Below, piece by piece: positions 1-11,348 of a stretch of DNA of 64,000 nucleotides. Both the position numbers and the translations under genes were made by a program. The notes below the pieces were generated by a model that made no database searches, was not told the DNA's origin, and saw only the letters and a list, made by a program, of their open reading frames with translations. The DNA comes from Rhizophagus irregularis. Lineage: Eukaryota > Glomeromycota > Glomeromycetes > Glomerales > Glomeraceae. The stretch is taken from NCBI RefSeq assembly GCF_026210795.1, contig NC_089443.1, positions 2,790,001 to 2,854,000 of the forward strand, in the 5' to 3' direction. Positions within the stretch are counted from its first letter, which is position 1. Each line of letters begins with the position of its first letter.

Positions 1-247
1 ATGGTTTGAGATAAGGCTTCAAAGTTAATGTGATATCACATTTATTATGATCGGCAAATGATCAACATGTGATATAGAGTATGTCCGCCCTGTTGTCTTC
101 ATTACATGCAGTAGTAATGGAACTAAATCCTAAACTGGAGTGGATTACTTTTATAACCACATTATCACAATGCGGATTTTAATGATGATAATGAGAAGAT
201 GGAAGGAATAATCTATTATTTCTAGGAATTTTTCCTAATCGTCAAGT
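1..247. other. no gene recognised
   Basis: AT-rich sequence at the window edge. I see no open frame with coding character and no repeat shared with the rest of the window. Confidence 0.4.
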
Positions 248-482
248 ATGGATCAACTAAAAAATCAGCTTTCAAATCTGAAAATAAGCTATGAAAATAC
301 AGACAATAGACGTGAATTAGTATCTTTGCTAGAAGATGCTTTATCACAGAAAATAGAAAATACAGGTACAGTTTGATTTTAAAGAGAATGATTACCTTAG
401 ATCCTATGCTAATTATAATATTATCATAGAAAATCAAATACTATCTACCGATATGTTGGATTCAAACGAAGAAATAAGGTAA
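248..482 (+). pseudogene. coding-like fragment, unknown family
   Basis: An ATG at 248 opens a 42-codon frame (begins MDQLKNQLSNLK, ends at a TGA at 374). Dropping the six bases GTACAG just before the stop gives another clean run, FDFKENDYLRSYANY to NEEIR, ending at 480-482. The second stop overlaps a GTAAGA donor-like site. The residue composition looks like real protein rather than chance AT-rich reading. I do not recognise the family. It could be the 5' part of the gene whose 3' part lies at 1064-1407, with the palindromic element at 545-1063 inserted between them, but this is a guess from position only. Confidence 0.25.
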
Positions 483-544
483 GATTAGTTACAGTATGTC
501 AAATAATCATTTTTTGTAAGAATTGCGATTAACATAACATAAAA

Positions 545-1063
545 TTACATCAGGAAATTTGTTTAGGCGTAATTTAGTGTAATATTTCGGAGGTGATGTA
601 AAATTTCGAAATATTACGTAATATTACAAAAGTTTACGCTCTTAAATTTGAATAATAATAGTAATTTAAGAATATCTCGCTATCTACTGACCCAATCAAG
701 ACGATCTATAGCTCATTGGAATCAGCTCATCAAGACGAATCGAATGGTAGTAAAATCATATCTCTACGTTCGATAGATGACTTTCTATTAATTTAAAACT
801 TTATTGCATACTATAGAGCGTTCTATCAACTGTAGAAACGCGATTTTACTACCATTCGATTCGTCTTGATGAGCTGATTCCAATGAGCTATAGATCGTCT
901 TGATTGGATCAGTAGATAGCGAGATATTCTTAAATTACGATAATTATTCAAATTTAAGAGCGTAAACTTTTGTAATATTACGTTTTTAGTGTAATATTTC
1001 AAAATTTTACACCACCTCCGAAATATTACACTAAATTACGCCTAAACAAATTTCCTGATGTAA
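545..1063. repeat. 519-bp palindromic element (foldback MITE)
   Basis: The element starts TTACATCAGGAAATTTG and ends with the exact reverse complement. The arms are about 215 bp and nearly perfect, around a loop of about 80 bp that is itself weakly palindromic. The arms contain the block TCGATTCGTCTTGATGAGCT, which recurs in diverged form near 57.6 kb and 61.0 kb, so this is one copy of a dispersed family. No transposase ORF is present. I could not read a target-site duplication. Just beyond the right end a second partial copy of the terminal sequence appears (TACATCAGGAATTT, about 1068). Confidence 0.75.
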
Positions 1064-1407
1064 AGTGTACATCAGGAATTTCCGCTCAAGTTAGGTTGGG
1101 CACTAAAGGAAAATCAAAAATTTGGAAAAAAAGGGAGGTGGTAAAAGAATTAGTAAAGTACATTATAGTACTTCTGGAGGGGTATTTTTTAGCAGGAAAT
1201 TTAAATAAAAGTGATAGATATAGCGTGCAGGAAATGTGGAATGAACTTACGAAATTGGCGGAGAAAGGTAGGTTAGAAGAAACTGATATTCCAAAAGTAT
1301 CAACTATTCAAAATTGGATAATCAGGTATGCCGCTCAGTATAAACAAAATATGGCACAACAGCTGGACACTATGATTAATAGGACTAATAGAAATGAATT
1401 ATTTTAA
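1064..1407 (+). pseudogene. 3' fragment of an unrecognised gene
   Basis: The frame is open from the edge of the palindromic element to a stop at 1405-1407, with no ATG at its head (a TTG lies at 1096). The encoded stretch is basic and then helical: KSKIWKKREVV, LEGYFLAGNL, and IPKVSTIQNWIIRY. This kind of sequence is familiar to me from dispersed multicopy ORFs in Rhizophagus genomes, but I cannot name the family firmly. The missing start and the abutting inserted element suggest a gene cut by the insertion, so it is probably non-functional. Confidence 0.4.
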
Positions 1408-1889
1408 TAACTTTTTTTTTGTTTTTCTTTTGTTTATAACGTTTAAAATAAATATTTAACGGTATATTTGCAACTGCATAATTATAGCGTTTTTTAAACT
1501 CGGAATCCAGCGTCGCTAAAGAAAAAATTTTTTAACTAATCAATCTAATCAAACAATTGTTGTAATACAAATTTGGTTAGCTACTTTTTAGGCAATCGTA
1601 ACCTTAAACAGTAAGTATACGTCGATCAAAATTGTGAAACTAATAAATGATGATCATTCAACATACTTCAGAACATTATTCTGTATCACTTAAAAAAAAA
1701 ATCCCGGACAGGTTTGCAAAAATAATTTCCTGAAATTTACGAATTAAATAAAACTCCTGTATTATTAATATCAGTATTATAAAATACTTATAATTATTTA
1801 TTATTGTATTAATTACATAATATCTTCAAATATCTTAATTTTCTATTTATAAACCATAAAATTTAATTATCGCAAAAATTATAGCAATT
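1408..1889. other. non-coding spacer
   Basis: AT-rich spacer between the broken ORF and the phosphatase-like pseudogene. No structure noticed. Confidence 0.4.
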
Positions 1890-2740
1890 ATGGCATCATA
1901 TTTAGTAATATTGTTTTTAATTGGAATTGATGGAGCTGGAGTATCATTTGATCGAAACGTTTCAAAAGCTTCTATCTTAAATAAGTTTTTGCCAATGGTT
2001 CTTTGATATACGCCGATGCAAATATACCTACTGATAATGCAGAGAATTGGGGTTCAATAATCACAGGAGTAATTCCTTGTAAACATAATTTTAAGTATGA
2101 AATGTTAGATGGAACGTACAAATGCGGATAATCCAAGCATATTTAAAATAATTTGCGATAAATTTTCTAATTATAAAGTAGCTGCATTTGCTTCATGGGA
2201 AAAAATAATTACAGGGATGATTAAATCCGAGATAGTAATGAGTAAATAAGCTCCTAAATTAAACGAAAATTTCATATCTAGATTCTGGATGTATTTATAT
2301 CGATATTGGTTTAAAAACTTGATTTATGATTACTATCTTGTACAAAGGGTAAAAATGTATATTCATCTGGTTGATTTAGATGAAGTAAGAGTGTAGGACA
2401 CATATATGGTTCTAATTCTTATGAATATTATGATAAATTAGCGTTAACCGATAACTATGTTAGCTCGATAGTTGATGACATAATTAACCATATTGAAAAT
2501 CCATTAATAATACAGTATCATGGAGGATTGGGAAAAGGTCATGATGGTGGTAGTGACGAAGAAAAAAATGTTTTTATTGGCTGGAATCATGATCTAAAAG
2601 AAAAGTCAGTTAATATTAATTCGAATATGTGTTGATCAGCAATTTATATTAAAAAATTTTAGAATCAAAATTCCAAAATTATTTTGACAAAAAATCTCAA
2701 CGTTCACTTTGTTAGATTTAAATATCCAAATAAAAAATAA
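1890..2740 (+). pseudogene. decayed alkaline-phosphatase-like / phosphodiesterase gene
   Basis: From an ATG at 1890 the three forward frames together give a recognisable metalloenzyme-superfamily protein. The N-terminal hydrophobic segment is followed by GIDGAGVSF, then NTPTDNAENWGS-like and ITGVIPCKHNF. Further on come LVDLDEV, GSNSYEYYDKLALTDNYVSSI, and a degenerate C-terminal metal-binding region YHGGLGKGHDGGSDEE, where the family normally has a DHGG-GxGHGG-type motif. The frame is broken several times: stop codons near 2130 and 2245, and frame shifts near 2000, 2130 and 2395. The usual Asp before HGG is replaced by Tyr. The family is the alkaline phosphatase-like superfamily (type I phosphodiesterase/sulfatase fold). 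I consider it a dead copy. Confidence 0.6.
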
Positions 2741-4653
2741 TCTTATTGGTTTTCATTTCTTATCGTTAATAATGCGAGTGCTTCATCTAACACTGTTTTA
2801 GTCCCTCCGCACCGATCATCAAATAAATTTTCATCTTAATAAATTAAAGCTTACAATATTGTAATAAAACAAATTTAATTGCACTCAACCATACTAGCAA
2901 AAAAAAAATCTAGAAATAACAAAATAAGAAAAATTTAAAACGAAAGAAAAAAATAAATCTAAAAAAAGAAAAATACATTCTTAGTAATTTTCACTACTAA
3001 CGTATTCAATATGTGAAATATAATAAATTCCGATAAAACCAATTAAAACATTCATTATATCATTATATACAGTATATCGAATAGTTTTATGGAATATGGA
3101 TCAATGAATGAAATCTGATTTTTTTTTTGACGAATTAAAATCTAATAATATAAAAAGATAAATGATTAATTATAGTAAAAATTATCGAAATTTCCAAATA
3201 TAATTATGCAGTACCTTTTGCTGTTATCATATGTTAATCAAAATTCTTAATGAAAAATAACTCATAGTATCCAATTGTACAAACAAATAAATCATGTTCG
3301 TTTAATAAAATGATTGGCATGTTTACAAAAAAATTCTAATCCGTTAAAAATAACCAATTGACAAATTTGTTTAACAGGAAATTGGACTTGAGAAATGGGG
3401 GAATGATTCTGATTGGCTAATTTAAAAAATTAAGCAATCACATGACTTTTAACCAATAATATTCACTTGGGACGGGTCACGGTTAGCTTGAAATTTAATG
3501 TTGCACATTTGGGACCTAAATTCATATAATGAATATTATACAGGATTGATATTATTTTTTGGAGAAAAGAATAAATTTGAAAAATGATAGAATAGAATAA
3601 TTTACGCTAATTTTTTTGTTGATTGGATTCTGATTTTCTCAAATTTGAAAGAATAATTATATCATCCAATAATGATATTATCGGTTTGACGGGACCGTTC
3701 ATGCAATTTTTATAATAAACTCCCGTTATTATCCAATAATTTTATTATTATGCTAATACTAGTAATATGAGATAACCGACCTAAATAACAATTATGTAAA
3801 ATAAGAGAATAACTGATATCCCTGCGTACAATTAATAATAAAAAAAGTTAAAGGCCCTACCTATAAATAGTACTGTACGTATATTTCTGGCTTAATTAAT
3901 ATTTGAGACAATATTAGTGTAACATCCCAGGTTGTAAAATCAAACTTGTTTCAAACTTTCAAAGCCAAGCTATTTTGGCGTGCTTTGCGTTGCATATATT
4001 TGCATTTTTGCATTAAAAAAAGAAAATTCCAGGCCGTGAAAGTAATATGATGCAAATCGTGCAAAACAATTTATTTTTTTTGTGTGATAAATAAACTCCG
4101 ACTGAGATTTTTATTATTGACGGTTAATAAGGAAATTTATTACAATATTATTTGTGTATAATTTATGAGAAGATTATAAAATTATCTTTCTTCCGTGAGA
4201 TAAATATTTCGAGATTTTTTAAAAAGTACTGTACATTGTTATTTTGATGTTATCATCGTTAAAACGGAATTTTATAGTGTTGAATTTTGAATGATATCTC
4301 CTATATTTTGATTAAACTATTCGTTTATTACTAATTCATCTGAAATTTTCTATCGCAAATAACAAAGAAGCGCCACTCTTGCTTATTGAAACGATCTTTT
4401 TTAGACAGATGATCAACGTTTAAATTAGGTTTTCACAATAAGAAAATTTTTTTATAACCCGAACTCACGATCACATGCTAAACTTGAATATGTTCTAAGC
4501 CTAACAAGGTTGTTACAATAAACCAAATTATGTTGACGCAATTTTTATAATAGATCTAGATTGATTACGTAAACCGGCAAAAAGTGTGTTATAAAACGTT
4601 TGCTTTTATTATTAGGATAGTAACAAAAATTTTCCTTATTATCAATAAGTAAA
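2741..4653. other. gene-free AT-rich region
   Basis: About 1.9 kb without a coding signal. It contains homopolymer A and T runs. The 3' part (about 4500-4653) must hold the promoter and leader of the channel gene, but I see no diagnostic motif. Confidence 0.4.
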
Positions 4654-7600
4654 ATGAATGAAAATTCCGACAATAAAAAAGGTACTCATGACCAAGAACC
4701 TGAGGAGGCTCATGACCATAAAGTTGATATTGATAATGTTGATATTGATAATGTTGTCAAACTAGATAATGTTTCTTTTACACGAGTAACACCAAATGGA
4801 AAATTTCTCATTACTATTAGTCCTTCAAATCTTGCTGTCGGTTGGAATGTCGAAGACGTTGATAAAGGTCAACTTAAAAAAGAATTTGAAGTCGATATAT
4901 CAGATTTTGGTTTTAAATATTGCTTTTCTGATAATAAGAAAGTAGTGGCGTTTCAAGAAAAAATTTTTGGTAAGTTGTAATTATTATTATTTAAAATATA
5001 ATATTTATTTTATAACCGACGGTAATAAAATTATTTAATTATATAATAGGTCCATGCGGTATATACGATATTGATAATAATCAATTAAATAAAATAACAG
5101 AATATTATCTTCCTGATTATTATTTTTGTTTTAGTTTAAATAACGATATTATTGCATATGACTATCATCTACCAGTGATTTATATTTCTTCTACTCGAAC
5201 TAATAATAACAAGTGGAATTATAAAAGAATATACGAAAGACCTGAATATCTTGAAGATCTTAATATTCTTAGCATATCAAAATATAATAAACTTTATTTT
5301 ACGTTATCAAATAATTCCATTTATCAATTTGATCTTATTACCAAAAAAAGTAAAGAAATATGCTTTATTGATGATGAAGTAATAAGCAAAGTAGATTTAA
5401 GTAGTAATGAAAATTTAGATTGTCTAATAACATATTGGACTTGCGACAAAACTTTTATTTATTCAATTGAATTAGAAATTCCTGTTTTTTTGGATATAAT
5501 ATTAAATCCTGAAAATCCTAGATTTACTTCCGTGTCTAATGGTAAATTTTTATTAAAATTAATTAGAGTTCTCCATGCTATCTATATTTTAAAACTTTAT
5601 TATCTTTTTATTTAGTTAATCGGCTACGTAAGTTTATGAAACATCCTACTTTATGTTCTCTATTGATTCCTTCATTACTTGTTAATATAACATTCAAAAA
5701 TAAATTTTGGAATTCCATCATGGAAAATTTTTGGAAGAAATGTATAGAACATTTAAAACAGAATGGCCATTTACCAAAAAAAGTTGAACCACGTTTTATT
5801 GAAGCTACAAAAAAGTATGCATTTATAGATACTTGGAGAATTGATTTGAAAACAATGATATCAAGCATAAATTCTTTATTCACTGATGAAAATGTCAAGG
5901 ATGTTGACAATTTACATATTCTTTTACGCAATTCATATATGGATGTTATACATGAATTATTTCATGAAGTTAAAGTCATATCAGAACTCCTTGTAACTGA
6001 AAAAAGTTTAGGCAAATGGTCAGTTAAGCGTAATTTCGGTAATGAAAAGATTTTTCTGGATATTTATAGTGATAATGTTAAAATTGGATCTCGAAAGTTT
6101 AAATTTAAAAATTCTTATTTAATTGAAATTAAGATTTTAGATGAAAGTGATATCATTATATTAACACAATTTGGTCTTTCAATTTTCCATTTTAATAAGG
6201 ATAAGAATTCCATTTCCTTAATCTATTATTATCAAATGGAATTAAATGATATTTCGCAATTACAATTTTATAAGAAAAAATTTTCAAACCGTACTGATTT
6301 ACCTTTACCGAATACTACTAGTTTTGAAACTTGTGATGAATGGGTTTCAGATATAATAGATAATAAGGTGACCTTTTTAAAATATGGAATTGAGTTATTA
6401 AAATTTGCAATTGATAAACATAACGTAGAATTAATAGAAAAAATTTATAATAAATGTATGAGGTATTTTAAAGATGATTTTAACAAGTTGTTTTTAAGTA
6501 TCATTACTTCTACAATGCCATTATTGAATGTACATTATCCGGAGTATATTGAAAGATATTCATCAGAAACAACAATGATAATAGATTCACCATCTTATAG
6601 AATAACATATAAAAGCAATGTTTTGCATCTTTCTTCTTGCGTATATCCTCAATTGGAATCAAAATTAAGTCATGAAAAAGAGAATAACGTAGATAATTCT
6701 AACAAAAAATTAAAAAGTATACCAACTCTTATTTTGTTAAATCCTTATATTAAGTTTGTAAACTATCCAGCGAATTATACCTTGATTTCAGAATTATTTT
6801 GGCCAAAGCCCAGTCCATTTGTTGAAACAATTAATATAAATATTTATAAAACATGGAATGGGGAATCGTTAATTAATTTTAAATGGGATACCTACGGAAA
6901 ATATTACTATGCTGGAATCTGGATCTTATTTATGGTTTATCTTGGATGTTTTACAACCGCTGCCACAATTCCACAGCAATATATTGAAAAAAATATTCAA
7001 AAACGACTTTTGATAGCTTCAATCATACTTGGATTTGTTCATCTTAGTTTTGAAATTCGTCAAATTATTCATGATTTTAATAAATGGATTCGTGATTTTT
7101 GGAATATATTTGGTATGTACAACATTTTAAGAAACAAAAAAAAAATAAAAATTGTAAATTAATTATTTCATTTAACATTACAGATGTAATTGCATATGTA
7201 CTTCCAATCGTCACTTCTATACTTTTGCTTCGAACAAGTGATATGAATATAATTCCATTACTTGCTTTTTCATGTTTATTTTTAGATATAAAATTTTTGT
7301 TATTTTTTAGAGCTTTTGAATATTTTGGGGTATATTTTGCAATAATTATTAATGTTGCAAAAAAGATTGTCTCTTTTCTAGTAGTATTGTTTATTATTAT
7401 AATAAGTTTTGCACATGCTTTTTATATTTTATTAGTCCCAAGATCTCAATTCTCATTTGATGAACCTACAAATAATGACGATCCAAATAATCCTTGGAAT
7501 ATAGCTTCTAGTTATTATCAAGTATTTGAAAATGGAAGTATTGGTCATAATCCGTATATTATTCAACAACCTAATGATAGTACAAATATGTTTGTAAATT

Positions 7601-8616
7601 TTACGACTGCCATTTTTGCAATGTATGAATTTTTAACAGGTATTTTCAATTTAAATTTATCATTAATATTTTACGAGGTATTTTTTATTATTATTATTTT
7701 TTTTTTTAACCAATTTAAATTTTTATTAGGTGATTCAGGTGCATTCTCCAATTGGTCATATACAGCTAATCCATCACTCGCAATATTGATTGTTTTATTC
7801 TCACTATTGGTTGTTGTGTATCTTATGAATTTGTTAATTGGATTACTTAGTAATGCAATTGAAGAAAGTAATAATAGAGTTTCATATTTAATACAAAAAG
7901 CAGAGGTATATTATTATTATTATTATTATAAAATTAAAATTATTCGGTTATTATAAAAGTATTAATATTTTCGTTTTTATTCAGATTCTAGTTGAGATTG
8001 AGTTGTTTTACCTATTGCCATTTCAAAGACGTTGGGATGATTGGTTCCCTAAAGTAATGTATGTAAAGTTTGTTATATATATATATATATTTCTTAAAAA
8101 AATATAACCTTTATATATTAACACACATTTATTTTAAGGTATTATTATGCTAATGTTGATAAGACTCGTGAAAAAATTAAGGAATTGATTAAAAATGATG
8201 AATGGGAAAGCAAAAATCTCCAAGAATTGAAGGAAAAATTATTAAAAAAACTCATAATTGAAAATGTAACCAAATCCGTTGATGAGGATACTTTGCAAAA
8301 ATCATTAAAAGAAATGAAGAAAAATTTATTAGAAGAACTCAAAATTGAGAATACTTTACAAAAATTATTAGAAGAAATGAAGTTTAGCTTATTAAAAGAA
8401 CTCAATAATAAAAATGATACTAATAAATCCGTTGATAAGACCATTTTAGAAAAAATATTTGAAGAAACGAAGAAAAGTTTATTAAAAGAACTTAATGCTG
8501 AAAATGATACTAATAAATCCGTTGATGAGTCTACTTTGCAAAAAATATTAGAAGAAACGAAGAATAGTTTTTTAAAAGAATTCAATATTGAAAATGATAC
8601 TAATAAATCCATTTGA
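4654..8616 (+). CDS. TRP/polycystin-like ion channel with WD40-like N-terminus
   Basis: Seven exons: 4654-4969, 5050-5541, 5616-7112, 7184-7639, 7730-7905, 7985-8058 and 8139-8616, giving 1162 residues. Residues 1-270 resemble beta-propeller (WD40-like) strands, for example TPNGKFLITISPSN and SIYQFDLITKKSKE. Residues about 700-960 form an ion-transport domain: S1 near 700-720, S2 734-754, S3 771-790, S4 791-811, S5 820-852, a pore helix with FLTGDSGAFSNW at about 918-930, and S6 933-960 ending MNLLIGLLSNAIEE. The tail repeats a 30-40 residue helical unit of the type LQKILEETKxSLLKEL-ENDTNKSVDE, probably a coiled coil. Such channels are an expanded family in Rhizophagus and presumably pass cations across a membrane. 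The donor at 5542 is the weakest splice call, because a frameshift at that place is also possible. The 90-bp intron at 7640-7729 is itself stop-free. Confidence 0.8.
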
Positions 8617-9377
8617 TGAGAATATTTACGAAACAGTTTCGGAGATGTGGGCTACTTTACTCTTTTGAACTTAGATTAGAGCCCTTTTCTCTGGATAGTT
8701 GACCTGGAACTTACTCTTCGGGGTTTAGGTTGGGGTATATGAGGTTCTTAGATATAGGTTTTAGATTAGTATTTTATTTTATCTTTTTATTTATTGTTTC
8801 CTTTATGTGACTAGTTTAGGTTTTATTTTACTTTGTAATTATTTGAAATTATAAATAAAGTTTAGCGTAATGCTGTTTTGCTCCCTCGAGAATATTTAAC
8901 GAAAATTATTAGGAAAAATTAGTAATTAGAAAAACAGAAACTGTTACATCATTTATTTAAAGTTTTTTAGGTGTTCATCACCGTTGGCCGGAATTATCAA
9001 TTTTACCGACACTATATTTTTTAATGCTATTCGATCATCACTGATAATTTCAGTCACCAGTGATCATCACCACCCCGGTGATAGTTGGAAAAATTCTTAA
9101 ATTCTGTTTTTATTATTACATCATAACATATCGTTTTTAAATTCTTTTTTTTTTTTAATAAAATTTTAAAATTTTTCATTTTTATTACTGAAAAAAAAAA
9201 TTACTGGCAAACATAAAAGATTATCAGTGATACAAAAAAAAGGATGAGATGATATCAGGATTCAGGAAGGAAAGATACATGCATATACTTGTATTATCTA
9301 AATTTATATAAATATTGCAACTTATTACTATGTTGTCAGTTAAAATTTATGAATGGTAACAAAAATAAAAATTTTAG
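8617..9377. other. 3' flank of channel gene, possible retroposon remnant
   Basis: A relatively GC-richer block (about 8640-8880) with GGGGTTTAGGTTGGGG and an AATAAAG-like end near 8850 follows the channel stop codon. It could be the gene's 3' UTR or the tail of an inserted retroposon. The rest is AT-rich. A short imperfect palindrome (TCAC-rich) lies near 9035-9085. Confidence 0.3.
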
Positions 9378-9533
9378 TTAAAGAAAAAAAACATCAAAGC
9401 AGTTTTCACCAATGTTGGACAATTAGAATTTGATAATGGAGTTATCGAAGGATTTATAAACAAAATTCATTTTGGTACAAAAGTAAATCAAGGGATCGTT
9501 CCCGACATTGATCAAAAAAATATAGGGAATTGA
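9378..9533 (+). pseudogene. short coding-like fragment
   Basis: A 51-codon open stretch reading KAVFTNVGQLEFDNGVIEG then FINKIHFGTKVNQ and ending IDQKNIGN-stop. The composition is more protein-like than chance reading, but there is no ATG and no recognisable domain. Another short ORF (ATG at 9691, MSDSEDNNFKTIENEIV) lies 160 bp downstream and could belong to the same dead gene. Confidence 0.2.
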
Positions 9534-10354
9534 TTAAAGGTACTTTATAATAGAAAAGCTCTCGTCAATCATAAAAATTTGTTCATATTGAAGTATTATG
9601 GTTTAGAAACTGAGGGACCTAAGTTATTATATATTCATTTATATTTTCTGGAGTAATTCTTTTTAAAATATTCTATAAATATAAAATATAATGTCTGATT
9701 CAGAAGACAATAATTTTAAAACGATTGAAAATGAAATCGTTAATGCAAATACTGTATACAAATGTCGATAGTTGTTATAAAACAATTAAAAATAAAATCG
9801 ATGATTTGGATCTATTTTTTCAATTCCTTCTCCATATAATCATTCAACCTTAGTAATTAGTTCAATTTTAAAAACATTCCGAATTCGTTTACTTACCATG
9901 CTTATTATGCAAAATAAATTCCCAATTAAGTCTACATGAAATCGATAATACTTTGTTCGAAAAATATTGCCTCGCATTAACTTGGTAGAACGTTGAAATA
10001 AAAAAAAGATTCGTAATCAGAGATAAAAAAATTTAAATGCGAGTATCATTTGATCGAATGCTCGTTGGAATTCGTCATTCGTGTAACAGATTGGATATAT
10101 ATATAGTATGTAAATGTTAATTTATTTGCCAGTTTAAAAATCAAATTAATCAAAAAAGCTATCAGAATTATTATTAAATTAAATAACTTACGAATACCGA
10201 ATCTGCACTAAATCCATTTCGTCAATTAAAACATGATAAAGGGCTGGTTGGGACGTCCCCAGTAGTCTAGTATGACTTTGTAAATCTGATAAGGATTTAA
10301 AGTTATTGAGTAATACTAGCTAAAAATATGGCTATCCAGATTTTATTAACCAAT
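9534..10354. other. gene-free spacer
   Basis: AT-rich spacer before the first copy of the segmental duplication. Apart from the short ORF at 9691, I see nothing. Confidence 0.35.
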
Positions 10355-11301
10355 ATAAAAACCGGCCGAAACCGAAATAAATCATATATGATATGTATAA
10401 ATGCATTTATTTATTTATATATAGTATCAAAGATTATTATATAAAATAGAATTATTGTAAAGTAGAATTTATATTGTTCTCTTAATCTCATTTTCCAAAC
10501 ATCTTTTCAAAAAGGAGATCTGTCTTGAAATAGGGGGCATTTTCCATTAAAAGATCCGAAACCTTAAAAATTTGATACCTTGTGCTTTATTAACCTTTGA
10601 GTAATTTTAAAAGTTCAACCGAATACATAAAACAATGCAATACATCGCTTTTTTGAAAATACTAAGGAAAAAGAATATTTTTTCTCTAGAAGTAGCCCTG
10701 AAACAGTTTTCATTAATTTCAAAATGAAAATAATGTTTTTGAAAAAAGAGAGCTATTACATTAAATACTGTAATGATTTAGAACATTCTTACCAAAGCTG
10801 GAATGAAAATATTAAGAAGAATCCTGGAAGTTTCAATTTTAATATAAATTTATTAACTGTTAATTATTAAATGATGATCTATCGATAATGTTTTTGTAAT
10901 ATTACCATACATAGTTATCTTCGGAAGTGTATGATTATGGTAGCTATGTAGATCGGATAAAACATATATGAGATATCCGAAGTACTAATTCCAAAAAAAA
11001 AACTATTGTTTCCAATTATTTATTCTTAACCATATCAGATTTCTGTTTGATTAAACTCTAACGGATTAGCCAAAATAAGTAATATCAAAATATGATTTTT
11101 TTTTTAGGGTTTGTGTTACCTAAAATAAATGATAACAAATCAAATATCAAATTACAAATTTATTGTTTATTTTTATGCAAGCCATTTGAGCTTGGCACCG
11201 AACAAATGTTCCTTTATCGAATTGCGCCGGATGCACAAATTCTCCCTTTCTCTGTAATTCATAAATCCATAAAAATGGATGATTCATTTTTCAGGATTTT
11301 C

Positions 11302-11326
11302 AACCCTTTTTCTAGAAAAAAAGGTT
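11302..11326 (+). promoter_or_regulatory. leader inverted repeat upstream of kelch gene 1
   Basis: AACCC-T-tract, CTAG, A-tract-GGTT: an 11-bp stem centred 35 bp before the ATG at 11349. The same arrangement precedes kelch genes 2-5. It could fold in the mRNA leader or mark the transcription start region. Its function is inferred only from position and recurrence. Confidence 0.4.
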
Positions 11327-11348
11327 AAAGGAATATACTTAATCAAAA

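Noticed and set aside
8145-8612. 155-residue minus-strand ORF rich in SSFNKLFFVSSN
   Set aside because: Antisense of the coiled-coil repeats in the channel tail.
11092-11328. ORF upstream of kelch gene 1, also present before gene 2
   Set aside because: Its conservation follows from the recent duplication. It overlaps the leader region and has no protein-like domain.
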